Source: Todiramphus chloris collaris (taxonomy: Eukaryota > Chordata > Aves > Coraciiformes > Alcedinidae). From it: 64,000 nt of DNA. The stretch covers positions 2,819,350 through 2,883,349 of the forward strand of contig JANVCC010000130.1 in the NCBI GenBank assembly GCA_025345505.1. Direction: 5' to 3'. This document shows positions 13,736-24,476 of the stretch, one piece after another (the stretch's first letter is position 1; each line of letters starts with the position of its first letter). The translations under genes and the position numbers were made by a program. The notes below the pieces were generated by a model, which saw nothing but the letters and a program-made list of their open reading frames with translations, was not told the origin of the DNA and ran no database searches.

Positions 13736-14278
13736 GGGATGTTTCACGTTAGGTTATTCAATCACCCGGTGCTTGTTAAAGGGGGCAACCAATCTGTTGG
13801 CTCTCTCTACTTCGTGTTTATCGAGATGATTATGCAAGTGATAGATTTTGCCCTGAGGGGCAGAGGAGAGGCCTCCAGATACTACACTGTCATGTCCTTC
13901 TCTCGGCTGCAGGGTTAAGGCACGGTCTGGTGCTGTAAAGCTTTTAGTATTTCTGTAGACTATTTATTTAAGCTCTAGGGAGAAGAGCTTATGATTTCAT
14001 TTCATTACTACTTCACTTGTAAAAAAAAGCAATATGGAATCTCATATTCTTTTTAAGCCTTCTGACTGTTTAGCATTAATGTCCATACCAGGACTGCTGG
14101 CTTCATAGCTCCGGGGAAATATACAGTGAGCTGGAGAATCGTCCAACTTTAAATGAAGTTATTACGGCAACTGAGTAGTTTCAGCTTGGGGAGTGTGACA
14201 GAGCTCAGCGCATAAGCAGCAGCCTCTCGTGTACCAGGAGCACATTTCTGTCGTGTCTGAAATGTGTGTAAAACAGTA

Positions 14279-14453
14279 AGGTCAGTATTCAGGATCCTAC
14301 CCAAGACCAAGCCTGGGCTGGTGCAAATGCTTGTTTACGTCTCTAAGTACTTGGGGAGCGAGGCTGCAGGTATGTGATCTCTTGTGTCCTAGCCCTGTGA
14401 TGGGGAGAACAACACGAGGCATGAGCTGGAGGGGTTCTAAACTGTCTTCCATC
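14279..14453 (+). repeat. Local direct repeat, copy 1
   Basis: About 175 bases recur in the same orientation exactly 666 bases downstream. The best-matching part, 14,295-14,453, aligns without gaps at roughly 85-90 percent identity by eye. Shared stretches include cctgggctggtgcaaat and gagaacaacacgagg. DNA just before and after the pair does not match at that offset, so this is a dispersed duplication, not a simple tandem array. I do not recognise it as a known mobile element. Confidence 0.85.
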
Positions 14454-14944
14454 AGTTTAGGTAATTAATAGTGGCCTGCTGTTTGCATAGGTAAATCAGA
14501 ATGAAATCTTGGCTTTATAGTGCTTAGGATGTGGATTTTTGGGTGTGAAGTGAACTGGGGCATAGAGGAGAGCGAAGGGGAGGACTGCAGCATCGCAGGT
14601 TGACTTGGCTGACAGACACTTGCAACATGTAATCACCAAAATTCCCTTACCTCTAGGCTTGGATACCAGCTGACAATTCCATTTGGCTTTTGCCACCCTT
14701 CTTACCCCAAGTATTCCCTCTAAACCGGTGTGTTTCAGAGGGGTGTGAGGCTCCATGCCTCCATCCTCCTCCCTGCCTGATTGCCCTTGTACCTGGGCAC
14801 TGCTGTCCCCTTGGAAGGCTGGAGCAGGGAGACCGTTTTGTGTTGCAGAGAGTGGATGGATGCAGAGGCAGCAATGCATCCCAGGTCCTGCAGCACTGTG
14901 GTAGGGACCATGGGGTTGCATGATCTTCTCCTGAGCCCCAAGAC

Positions 14945-15119
14945 AGGTTGACAGCCATAATCCTACGCAAAGCTGAGCCTGGGCTGGTGCAAATTCTTGT
15001 GAACTGCTCTAAATACTTGGGCAGCAAGGCTGCAGGTGTGTGATCGCTCATGTCCTAGCCCTGTGATGTGGAGAACAACACGAGGAATGAGCTGAAGGGG
15101 TCCTAAACTGTCTTCCATC
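14945..15119 (+). repeat. Local direct repeat, copy 2
   Basis: Second copy of the repeat at 14,279-14,453, same orientation, offset 666 bases. Divergence of roughly 13 percent suggests an old duplication. The 490 bases between the copies are single-copy within this window. Confidence 0.85.
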
Positions 15120-16054
15120 TGTGCAGTGGACATTTCTCACCTGCCGAGGCCTGTGGTGTGTGCTCCTCTGCAAACATCCAGAGGCAGCTGCATGCTTTGG
15201 GACAGCAGCGCTAGCTGGGCTTTGTTATCAGGTTGTGCTCTGGCTGCACCCATCCCCTGGAAGGGTTTAATTGCCCCACTGGTGTGCCAGGACATTATCA
15301 GCCCTGATGGGGCTGGAGGAGAAAGGCTGGGACATGTCCCAAAGCATGTTCGTGTTGTGAGCCCGGTGCTTTTCCTCCCAGCACTGATACTTAGCTTGAC
15401 AGAGGTAGCCAGAGGCCTTAACCACTGGCTGGGTGCATGCTGAGTGAAGCCCTGCTGTGTCCTCATGTCTCTGGCCTGCTGCAAGTTACCCTCCTGGCTC
15501 AGCTGTACATTTGTTGGCTCCAATATCCAGGCCCAGCCAGCAGCTAATCCTGGGTGTTTCCCAGAGAGGCAGGCAGAAGGGCCCTAGCAGGCAGGTGCAG
15601 GGTGACTGGCTCCTCTAGAGCTTTTATCCCCTTCTTCCCTTCTGCAGAGGCTGGGGAGATGACTGGGCCATTTTGAGTAAGGTTAGCTCTTAAGAACACG
15701 TCTCTTCTAACACAGTGCTCTTCTCTATTAGTAAATGGTGCATGCAACCCCAGGGGAGAAGGAAAGGGTGATCAGCATGGGAAAGCGAAGGCCTTTGGAG
15801 CATTTGAGCTGATGCTCCTTCATGTCCCAGCCTTTTCTCCTGTCTGCCCTTGGCAGGTCAGGGAAGAGAGAGGAGGAGCAGCCTTGCAGATGACAGTGCT
15901 CTTCAGGAATCTCCTGCCATACAGCTTGACACTGTCTCTGGGTCCTTGGGAACCTGGGACAGGCTCCTGGCACTATGTTTCGGCGGTGCCCTTTCTGTCT
16001 GGAATGGGACATGTGCCAGTCCAATACGAAAAGCAGAAATGATGCCATCAGTGG

Positions 16055-16151
16055 CACCCACAATAGCACCTGACCCAAAATAGCTTCCTAGAAAAAAATA
16101 GGGAGACTGATTAGGTTAGACAAGCCTGAAAGACAGCAAGATGTCCAGCTG
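16055..16151 (+). promoter_or_regulatory. MB proximal control elements (CCAC box, A-rich element, E-box)
   Basis: In order towards the gene: CACCCAC at 16,055-16,061, an A-rich element ctagaaaaaaatagg at 16,088-16,102, and an E-box CAGCTG at 16,146-16,151. Studied mammalian MB promoters use a CCAC box, then an A/T-rich MEF2-type element, upstream of the TATA box, so the order agrees. The A-rich element is not an exact MEF2 consensus. Function is inferred from order and position. Confidence 0.45.
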
Positions 16152-16184
16152 ACGATTGACAGGTGTAGGCCTGGGAGCAGGGGC

Positions 16185-16190
16185 TATAAA
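16185..16190 (+). promoter_or_regulatory. MB TATA box
   Basis: TATAAA in the context ggctataaatccc, 83 bases before the MB start codon. A transcription start near 16,215 would leave a 5' UTR of about 58 bases. A TATA-driven core promoter fits a strongly tissue-restricted muscle gene. Confidence 0.7.
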
Positions 16191-16272
16191 TCCCACGGGT
16201 GAGCTCTCCAGCCACCCTTTGGGCAAAGGCAAAAGGCTACGGGGAGCACTCAGGACCTGCCTTCAGTGAACC

Positions 16273-16367
16273 ATGGGGCTCAGTGATCAGGAGTGGCAGC
16301 AGGTCCTGACCGTCTGGGGAAAGGTGGAGTCTGACCTTGCCGGCCATGGGCATGAAGTTTTAATAAG
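16273..16367 (+). CDS. MB: MB coding exon 1
   Basis: 95 bases encode residues 1-31 plus two bases of codon 32 (AG|G, Arg). The donor is AG|GTAGGC. It covers helix A and most of helix B. No alternative upstream in-frame ATG is needed. Confidence 0.96.
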
Positions 16368-19300
16368 GTAGGCAAGAAGCTTTGATCCAAAGAGTAAAGC
16401 TGAGAACTTTTGATGAGAGGCCAAGGAAGGTGTTTATTTAGTATGGGGACTTGTGTTTGGCTGTGTTTATTTCAGCAGGCTGTTTTCTTTGTTGTAGGGT
16501 GGTGGTTTTGCCATTTCTGTGGTTTCTGGGTTAAAAATTACTGACTGTGCAAAGTGGCTGTGCTTCTGTCTCTCTGTCTGTCTGTGGGCACAGGAGCAGA
16601 CCTGTGCTGCTTTCAAAAGACTGGGGGGACTTTATCACTCTCTCTGCCTCTGCTGGCAAAGCTCTGCCGTGGAGCCTCCCTGCCCAAGCACCGTGGTGAG
16701 AAATGCTGGAGTGACCTGTGTGTCCTGGGCCTTCGGATGCTCTCCAGCAGGGATGTGGGGAGGCAGAGAAGGACAGGAGAGGAAAATCACCTCTGTGACA
16801 ATTTTCTCAGAATCTATGCTTTTCAGTAAAATTAACTGTCAAATACCTGAGTGTTTCCCTCTCCCCACCTTACTGTCACCTGGCAGAGCCCTGCCCATCC
16901 TGCTTTTTGGGCAGAAATCTGGGTGGCAACACTTGTCCACTTCTTGATGATGAATATGAGGTCTAGGTGTGAAATGAGGTACATCCTTCCCCTTGCTTCC
17001 CTCCTCCATGATTCTGGTGTCAAGGAGCTTATGAGGTCTCCATCTGAGAGGACACCCCTTCCCCCTCCCCGACAATGTGGTCCTTGCAGTCCTAGCCCCC
17101 TGAGACAGTAACACCCCGGGTGCCAGCAGCAAGCCACAGAAATGTAATCTGGAAAGGATCTCAAGGCTGCAGAGTTGAAACAACATTGAGTGGGCATTGG
17201 ATCTGAGCCTGACCTTAAAGACCAGAAGGGATGGAGACTCTCTCCAAATCTCCCCCTCAGCCTGTGTGCGGTATGATGCATTGGAAGGGTACCTATACTG
17301 AGGAGAGCACTGGGGATATGGCACCTGCCTGGGAGGTTTCCTAGCCTAAGTACAGCTTAAGGAAGGAGCCTACATCACCAGACAAATCCAGTGAAAAGCT
17401 CTGAAAATCTTTCTCAAAGATGAGCCAAAGCAGGAGGCTGTTTTATTTACCTTCTTTATCATGGCCCAGTTCAGCTGCCATTTGAAGTGAAGGGAGGCAT
17501 GAATGCTGCTGGGTGACAATGTGATGGCTCTCCCCTCATGTGGTCCAGAGCAGGCAAGCTGGAGGGATAGCAGAAGCCTGAGCCCTCCCCACCAGTCTGT
17601 CTCTGTGAGGTGGCTACTTTGGTTCTGGAAGTGGCACAAGATAGTAAAAGCAGTTTCCAATTGAAAAGGTAATCCCATTTTTCTTACAGTTATCACAGGG
17701 AAGAGCATGGCATTAAATAAATAGATGACACCCCTCTCCCCTGTGACTTTGCTCTCCCCAGCCAACCCAGGTCATTTCTTGTTCCTTCAAGGAGTTTCTG
17801 GAGGAGAAGAGAGGCAGGGGAAACCCAGCAGCTCTTAGTTTACAAATTTGTCTGCATGTGTGCTGTTAAAGACGTCTTAGGTAGGTGGGAATATGTTTAG
17901 AAAATACTGATTCAACTGGATGTTTTCCAAAGGAAATTAAAATTTTACTCCTCAGAAGAATATTCAAGAGTCTCAGGAGTATATCATCTTTGGCAGGCAT
18001 GATTCAGCCATAGCCAGACATGATGGAGGAAGATTGTTAGAAAGAAATCCATCCCATTTCAAGGTGCGAGGTGTTTTCACCTCTCTAGGTGGATTAAAAC
18101 CTGGGTCATGGAATGACAAAGGAAAAAAGGAAAGGCCAGTGGTGGTGTGCTCAGCATCTGGTAGAGTACAGAAATACTTTGGAGACCTTTGAAATTAAAT
18201 GCTAGCAAAGACTGCTCACCTGCCTACAGAATCTTTCTGCCACAGAGCAGCTTCTGTTTTCCATGTGCTTGAGGTATTTGTTAGTGTAGTTTAACCTATA
18301 CCTACATCATCCAGTGGAGAGTCTGTCCCTTACGGCAACATGATTAGGAGGAATGTCCAGTTCTAGATGGGACGCAAGCCCTAGTAGTCCCAGCACCAGT
18401 CCACTGTCTCAAAGGCAGAGCAAGCATGCAATCACTGTGCTCTGAGAGGGAGTCTGGTTTCATGGATGAGGTTCTGGGCTGGAGCTCCAGACATTGCTAC
18501 AGTTAACTTGGGTGAGCTACTTAATGGATGTGAGCAGTAGGGCCCTGGCTGTAAAGTCACATTGCTTTTGCAGGTTCTCCAGCTTGTTAGATTATGCTCA
18601 TCAGAGGGTATAATAATTGAAAATAAATTTGTGCAAGGGAGCTGATGTCTTTCAATGCCTAATTATTAGAAATCTAATAATCAGGACAGGCAGTATCTCC
18701 TTTTCACCTTGACTCTAGGACTCTGGCAGGGAAAAGAGTGAAATTTCCTACTATCTTGGTTGCCAGTGGTGTTTGTGTCTTGTCGCCTAGAAAATGCAGC
18801 AGGCAAACAGCAGGGACAACACTAACCTGTCTTTTACCCATTCTTCCTCCTTCTTGATTTTATTTCCATTTCGGGATCAGAGCACCTATGTATAGCACTG
18901 CATGGCATGGCACCAGCATGCCTGAAGGCCCCACACTTTTGTTACCTGCTTGCTGCCAAGGACTTTCTGATGTGCCATGGTTCCTGATGGAGGAATCACA
19001 CTGCTGGCAGATGGGCTGAGCTGGGGGGGTTAGAAAAAAAGGGTAGGAACCAAATTCCTCCATGTCTGCAAGTATAGGATGAGGGCACAGTAAGTTCTTC
19101 CATCCAGCTGATGTTCAAGAACACCTGAGCTCCAGATGTGAAGGATCTGAGTCTGGGGGCCTTTTTATTTTGTATATGAGAAGCCTCTAGAATTCTCCTT
19201 TCCTGGTCAATGCAGAGATATGCTGGGAAGAGGGTCCTGGTGAGAGACAGGGTCTACAGGTTGGCTCCTCAGCAATAGTAATTCAGTGAAGACCAGGGGT

Positions 19301-21101
19301 TTTGTTTGGTTTTGTTTTCCCTTGGGGTGAATACAAAAACTCACCTCTCAATACCACAACCAGCCTTGGCTCTTGCCTCTATCTTAATACAGTTGACATA
19401 ACCCAGGGGACTGGTGCCAAAGGGTTTACAGAGCTATATAAAAGAAAATATTGACACTTGCTCTGTCATTCTAATTGTACATGTTTAGGGCGGTGTCCCT
19501 GTCACAGCCACAGGGAATGGAAAAAGACAGTGGTATTCATGCTAGGACATGTGTAAGAGGATGGGATTAAAGTAGACACAATACTCAAAGGGAGGTATGT
19601 CAGGACCTTCTGCTCTCCAAAGACAAGAGGCTTTTAATCATTTGTTAATGATAAAAAGCAGCCTGTACAAAATAAATAGAAAGGAAACTTCTGCACACAG
19701 AGCTGTGGGGTTGTGGAACAACCTACCAGAGGAAGGATGAAAAACACTTCAACCAGATTCACAGTAGGGTTAGATGCTTCCCTGGTTTATACACACACTA
19801 AAAGCAGTGATTGTGAATAGCAATAATTTGGAAAAGATTTAAAGTGTCACAGTTCCCAGATTAAATCAGCTTCTGTCAGCAGAGGCTAGCTAAGAGCTTT
19901 CTTTGGGGAGGGCAGTAGGTTATTGCACCTTTGCCTATCCATATACTTTGAAATACCTGGAGCAGATGGACCTCAGCTGTGGTCTGGATGACAGCTCTAT
20001 CAAGTCTCAAAACTTTCTCTACTTTTGTCTACAGGCTCTTTAAGGACCATCCTGAGACCCAGGATCGCTTTGAAAAGTTCAAAGGCCTGAAGACCCCTGA
20101 TCAGATGAAGGGCTCTGAAGATCTGAAGAAACATGGAGTTACTGTCCTTACCCAGCTGGGCAAAATCCTGAAACAGAAGGGTAATCATGAGTCAGAGTTG
20201 AAGCCCCTGGCTCAAACCCATGCGACTAAGCACAAAATCCCTGTCAAATATCTGGAGGTATGGAAAAGGGCAGGGAATCTTGGGGTATGTATGTGGTGAA
20301 TGTGTGCGAGACGGCTATGTGAGAGTTGTGCTTTTATTTACTGGTGGCTAGCTGGACTTCAGTGAGCTCTCCCCCAAGTCTGAGGTCTCTGTGTACAACA
20401 GGCAGGAGGAGGCACAGAAAGGGGTCATGGTATGCGAGTGGTATGTGAAAAACCAAGTTTAGATTTCCCATTCCAAACACCACATGTAGCCTGAACAACC
20501 CTTGACAATAATAAACCAGCCCATGCAAGCCTCTGCATGCCTAGGAAACATTACATAAGAACTGTCTGTAGCTGGACACGAGGGACATACAATTTTAAAG
20601 CAAGCCCTCAAAGTCTCTTGGAGACCAAGAGCTGTAAAACTAAGCACTGGACAAACACAGGGCATGAATTTTCAGCCTTAATGAACGAGGCGGGCATACA
20701 GTGGGAAGGGCCGCAGTCTACTCAAGGTCTTGAAGCAGATCAGCGTCAGAGCTAGGAATAGAGCCCAGTGCTTCTGCCCAGCCCAGGCTCCTTGTGTGCT
20801 AGACCTCACTGTGTCTCCAGAGACCGTGGGAAGGGCTACTGAATTAGCTCGGAGATATTTCCAGGCTCTGCAACCTATTTCTTAGTCTGGCTTTTCTGAA
20901 AATAAACTTTGAGTGTCCCTTCAGTTTTTCTCTCTCTCTTTTTCTTCCTCACAGTTCATTTCTGAAATCATCATCAAGGTCATTGCCGAAAAACACTCTG
21001 CAGACTTTGGGGCTGATGCCCAGGCTGCAATGAAGAAGGCCTTGGAGCTGTTCCGAAATGATATGGCCAGCAAGTACAAGGAGTTTGGTTTTCAGGGTTA
21101 G
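16273..21101 (+). CDS. MB: Myoglobin, three coding exons (whole CDS span)
   Basis: Myoglobin is the cytosolic haem protein of muscle that binds and stores oxygen and scavenges nitric oxide. Joining 16,273-16,367, 20,035-20,257 and 20,955-21,101 gives 154 codons plus stop, the standard vertebrate length. The protein starts [12 protein letters not shown] and ends [10 protein letters not shown], as avian myoglobins do. With Met as residue 1, the CD1 phenylalanine is F44, the distal (E7) histidine is H65 in KKHGV, and the proximal (F8) histidine is H94 in QTHATKH. The two introns fall at the classical globin positions; the first interrupts an Arg codon (residue 32) after its second base. All four splice borders are GT/AG, and the start codon has a good context (gaaccATGG). 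A TATA box lies upstream and a poly(A) signal downstream. The frame is intact, so it appears functional. Confidence 0.97.
18440..18545 (+). repeat. Possible ancient MIR-like SINE remnant
   Basis: A stretch with the order ggttctgggctggagctccagac then cttgggtgagctactta resembles the tRNA-derived and core parts of MIR/CORE-SINE elements, which share a ctgggc...ccttgggcaagttactta pattern. It is badly degraded, so this is tentative. Confidence 0.25.
19677..19790 (+). repeat. Possible old CR1/L3-type LINE fragment
   Basis: Plus-strand translation gives pieces like [13 protein letters not shown], which resemble the conserved C-terminal segment of CR1/L3 reverse transcriptase ORFs (compare [10 protein letters not shown] in the younger CR1 at 24.0 kb). 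The match is short and degraded, and no 3' terminal repeat is seen. Confidence 0.35.
20035..20257 (+). CDS. MB: MB coding exon 2
   Basis: 223 bases, the same length as the human MB second exon as I recall it. It encodes the last base of codon 32 through residue 106 (YLE), including the CD1 phenylalanine F44, distal H65 and proximal H94. The acceptor is TCTACAG and the donor is GAG|GTATGG. This exon encodes the whole haem pocket core. Confidence 0.97.
20258..20954 (+). other. MB: MB intron 2
   Basis: 697-base intron with a long pyrimidine tract before the acceptor (tttttctctctctctttttc...cacag). It carries a probable ancient SINE remnant at 20,720-20,812. Confidence 0.9.
20720..20812 (+). repeat. 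Ancient CORE-SINE/MIR-like remnant in MB intron 2
   Basis: The order ctcaaggtct, then gtcagagctaggaatagagcccag, then cccagcccaggctcc, then gtgctagacc follows the 3' part of amniote MIR-type SINEs (caaggtca ... agagctgggaatagaacccag ... ctccca ... ccactagacca). The order of four blocks makes coincidence unlikely. Exact family is uncertain. Confidence 0.5.
20955..21101 (+). CDS. MB: MB coding exon 3
   Basis: 147 bases encode residues 107-154 (FISEI to GFQG) and a TAG stop. The acceptor is CTTCCTCACAG. It covers helices G (part) and H, and the reading frame joins exon 2 in phase 0. Confidence 0.97.
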   Translation, partial: FISEIIIKVIAEKHSADFGADAQAAMKKALELFRNDMASKYKEFGFQG

Positions 21102-21825
21102 GACGTAGGCACAGAGGAACACCACGATGGAGGCCTGGCCATGCATCTTAGAATAGCTTCCTCAGCACTGTTTTGGACATCTCACAGTTGGCATCCAAGA
21201 TGTATGGGAAAACTTTGATGAGAAGCCAACAGTCACTCCAGGCAGCATAGAGGCACTGAGTGATATCCATGATAAACCGTTGTTTCCTGGCTTCATGTAT
21301 ACAAGAGAAATAATCTGCTTGCTTAGGAAAAATAATGTAAAGGGTCATCTGTGAGCTTCTGCCTATCCTATCCCCTTTTCCTTTCTCCCTCCCCGAAACC
21401 CAGCCTCATCTGAGAGGCACATGGAATGGCCAGAGATGAAGGGATACGGAGGAACAAGGGGGATGTTGAGGAGTGTGGTGAATGGAAGACTGAAGGGATG
21501 ACGCAAAAGGTATGGAAGTGATGTCAGGATGGGAAGCAGGGGCACAGCAACCCGTTCCTCTGTAGGTGACACTGTTAGAAGGTTACCATGGAGAGCTTCC
21601 ACCATAGTATTACCTTGCTTTGTGGGGGGTGAACGCAGCCGGTCTCCAGGGTCTGCCAGCTCAGAAACTTGCATTAGTTGTTAAACTCACATTAGCAAAT
21701 ACAAAGAGAAGTACTCCCTGCGATCTGTACATTTCTGGTAGCTGCTGCTACGCATCTGATGTTCTGTTGCACTGACAAGTAAAAGTACGTGTTTCTCAGA
21801 AAATAAAAAATTCCTGCACCAGTGT
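21102..21825 (+). other. MB: MB 3' UTR (predicted)
   Basis: From the stop codon to a cleavage site expected shortly after the AATAAA at 21,802. No recognisable repeat lies within. The extent is inferred from the poly(A) signal and would be about 0.7 kb. Confidence 0.6.
21802..21807 (+). terminator. MB: MB poly(A) signal
   Basis: AATAAA followed about 20-30 bases later by a GT-rich stretch (agtgttgtgtgtttgct), the usual cleavage-polyadenylation arrangement. It is the first canonical hexamer with such a downstream element after the MB stop. Confidence 0.65.
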
Positions 21826-23888
21826 TGTGTGTTTGCTCCTGGCCTTACAGGCACCCCAGTAAGAAGTGGGGGAGATGGGGAAAGCGGAAAGGTGTTTTGC
21901 ATACGTATCTGGTTGCACCACATCCTGCGGTGTCAGTCCATGGATTGAGTGGCATGTGGCAACTGTCTCAGCCAGGGGACTCAGGCCACTCAGATGTCAC
22001 CATAGGGTCATGACCTGGTTACCGGACTTCACAACACGAAATGGCAGCCTAGACTCAGTGCCTTGCAGAAGAGAGAGATGCTGCCTGAATAAAAGCCATG
22101 GTGACTGCTGTGCTGGGGGAACACAGCGAGGGAAGACCCTTTGCTTATTTGTGGGGAGGCAGCGTGTGCAAGCAGCCACAGATCCCAGCAGCAGACCAGT
22201 GCGTTGCTCCCTCCAGACAATGGAAAGCAGGGCTGATTAGCCCAGAAGGAAGGTTGCAAGAGCAGTGTATGCTCTCAAGAGCCAAGCTTTGGTCTCTGCA
22301 GTGTTTTGCACTTTTGCTGAGGTGTCTCTGCAGTGCACACTGTTTACATATGTATAACCATCTCCTATTCCAGATCTTAAAGGACAGGCACAGTGGCAAG
22401 GCACCTACCTCTGCCCGTTGCCCTCTCCTCAGCCTGGTACCACAGTGGTGTACAAGTGACCTTATTTTACTGAGGTGGGGGAGAGACTGGGGGCCACATC
22501 ACGCTTAAGGCTGCACAAGGGTTAGTCAGAAATGGCTGGAGACTGAAGAAGTTTTTTGAGTACAAAGTCTTAACATGAGACCCAGGTTCACAGCAGACTA
22601 GCTGCCTCTTTGGCAAGTGTGCAGTTTCTCTGGCTGGGCCTAGCTGGAGGGGCAGTGAGCACTGGGGTCCTCATTCTCTCCTCTCCCTCCATCTTCATCA
22701 TCCAGCTCAGGGCCTCAACAGTAGGGTGCTGCACTGTCTCCTGGCATATGCACTCAAGCTGTCTCCATGCAGAAAGCAAGGTGGGTGAGCAGCGTGCTGT
22801 CTTTCAATATGTTTGCACAGGATTGAGAATACTCATGGTATGGTCACATCTTGACACAGCAGCAGGATGCTACAGAGGCAGACAGCTGGGTTGTGGCTGG
22901 AGGAAGTGTGTGGAGTCAACGTGACTGCTCTTTTCTGGAATGGAGAAAGTAATGTGCCTTTTCTTGCAGAGATGGTTTCAGGGCAAGCATGAGGAAGAAA
23001 AATTAGATACTCAGTATTAGGAGCTACAAGCAGGGTCTGGTTTGAAGGACTCCCTGCTACAGTGGGTACAACGGAGACAGAGAAGGAGACCAGCTCTCTT
23101 AAAAAATCCATCCTGAACCAGTGTGATCTATGGTGTCTTTGGTGAGGGCAAAGGCCACAAAATTTCAGTCTCTGAAATGAAAAGGAATTAATTCCTTCCC
23201 AGAACAGAGCATCTCTGATTTCTTGCTCTTTATACATCATCACTCTGCCTCTGGGAACTTGCCTGGGATTTCAACCTTTCAGAGCAGGTCACAAAAGCAT
23301 ATGCTGTCACCTAGATGAAGTTACAGCCAGGTGGTCCCTGGCTTAAGCAACTTGTTTCTTCTGACTCCAGTCTAGTCTGTCTGGCTTTGTGGGGAGGGCA
23401 ACCTATTTAATTAAGATCTAGGGTTGCCTATCTAACACAATAAGATTTCCTGCCAGTGACAACAGGATCTGCTTTTGGGATTAAAATTTCTGCTGTAGCA
23501 GCTGCCTCTGTCAGTCTGAGTGGGACTGGAGTAACCTCCAGATATTTATATGCAGAGCAGTGTGGTAGAGGAGGGAAAGTTTGCATATATGTTGTGCCTA
23601 GCTACTGCTTATTAGGTACCTGGAATAAATGGGAGCAATGATCCTTGTCTCTGCCTGCCTTATCCCACTCTGTGCATTAGGGACCATCCTTGAATCTGCG
23701 CAGGTCAGATGTGGGGCCTGTTGTAAGTTTTCTGATTGTGCCTATGGCTCAGTGAAGATGTGCAAGCTGAGATGAACCAGCAAGTTCAGATGCCAGTAAC
23801 AGGGAAGCAACATCCAGCAGACTTAGTGGGTTAGGGTGCTTGTGGTGAAATTCATCTGTCTGCACCTTTGCTGCTCTGGGGACTTAGT
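21826..23888. other. Intergenic DNA downstream of MB, nothing recognised
   Basis: Only short overlapping open frames on both strands with no motif. No repeat family identified by eye. Confidence 0.5.
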
Positions 23889-24476
23889 ATCACAGAATCA
23901 CTGAGTGTTAGGGGTTGAAAGGGACCTTGGAGATGTTCGAGTTCAACCCCCCTGCCAGGGCAGGATCATATAAGCTACCCTACAACCTAATCTACCCCAC
24001 AACCTAATCTACCCTAACAGAAGTCACTCAGGAACGCATCCAGGCGAGTTTTGAAAATCTCCAGAGACGGAGACTTCACAACCTCTCTGGGCAGCCTGTT
24101 CCAGTGCTCTGTGACCCTTACTGTAAAGAAGTTCCTCCTCATGTTCAGGTGGAACCTCTTGTGCTCCAGCTTATATCCATTCCCCCTAGTCCTATCACAA
24201 GGCATGAGTGAGAAGAGGCTGTCCCTTTCCTCTTGACACTTAGCCCTCATATATTTATAAACATTTATCAAATCCCCTCTCAGTCTTCTCTTTTCCAGAC
24301 TAAAGAGCCCCAGGTGCCTCAGCCTCTCCTCATAAGGCATGTTCTCCAGTCCCTTAATCATCCTTGTAGCCCTCTGTTGGACTCTCTCAAGCAGATCCCT
24401 GTCTCTCTTGAACTGGGGAGCCCAGAACTGGACACAATACTCCAGGTGAGGTCTCACCAGTGCAGAGTAGAGGGAA
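23889..24476 (-). mobile_element. 5'-truncated CR1 LINE, antisense
   Basis: The plus strand begins atcacagaatcac...gttgaaagggacc, the reverse complement of a CR1 3' end (ggtcccttc...attctgtgat). It continues as antisense CR1 sequence to about 24,476. On the minus strand, 24,457-24,014 is open for 147 codons: [11 protein letters not shown] at the start, then [40 protein letters not shown] and FKTRLDAFL. This is the conserved C-terminal tail of the CR1 reverse-transcriptase ORF. A 17-base-period duplication (acaacctaat at 23,982 and 23,999) lies in its 3' UTR. The element is 5' truncated, as most CR1 copies are, and cannot encode an active polymerase. It is the least decayed CR1 in the window. 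Confidence 0.9.

Larger units (their letters stand above)
16368..20034 (+). other. MB: MB intron 1
   Basis: 3,667-base intron from GTAGGC to a TTTTGTCTACAG acceptor. Frames up to 161 residues inside it lie on both strands, lack recognisable motifs and are taken as chance. It contains a possible old LINE fragment near 19.7 kb and a possible ancient SINE near 18.5 kb. Confidence 0.9.

Noticed and set aside
16519-17324. Open frames of 142-161 residues in MB intron 1
   Set aside because: They overlap on both strands, have no family motifs and lie within a well-defined intron.
22098-22508. 136-residue plus-strand frame downstream of MB
   Set aside because: No start context, splice partner or recognisable domain; composition is that of surrounding noncoding DNA.
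24014-24457. 147-codon minus-strand ORF as a possible host gene
   Set aside because: It is the C-terminal part of the CR1 reverse-transcriptase ORF inside a CR1 element with a recognisable CR1 3' end.
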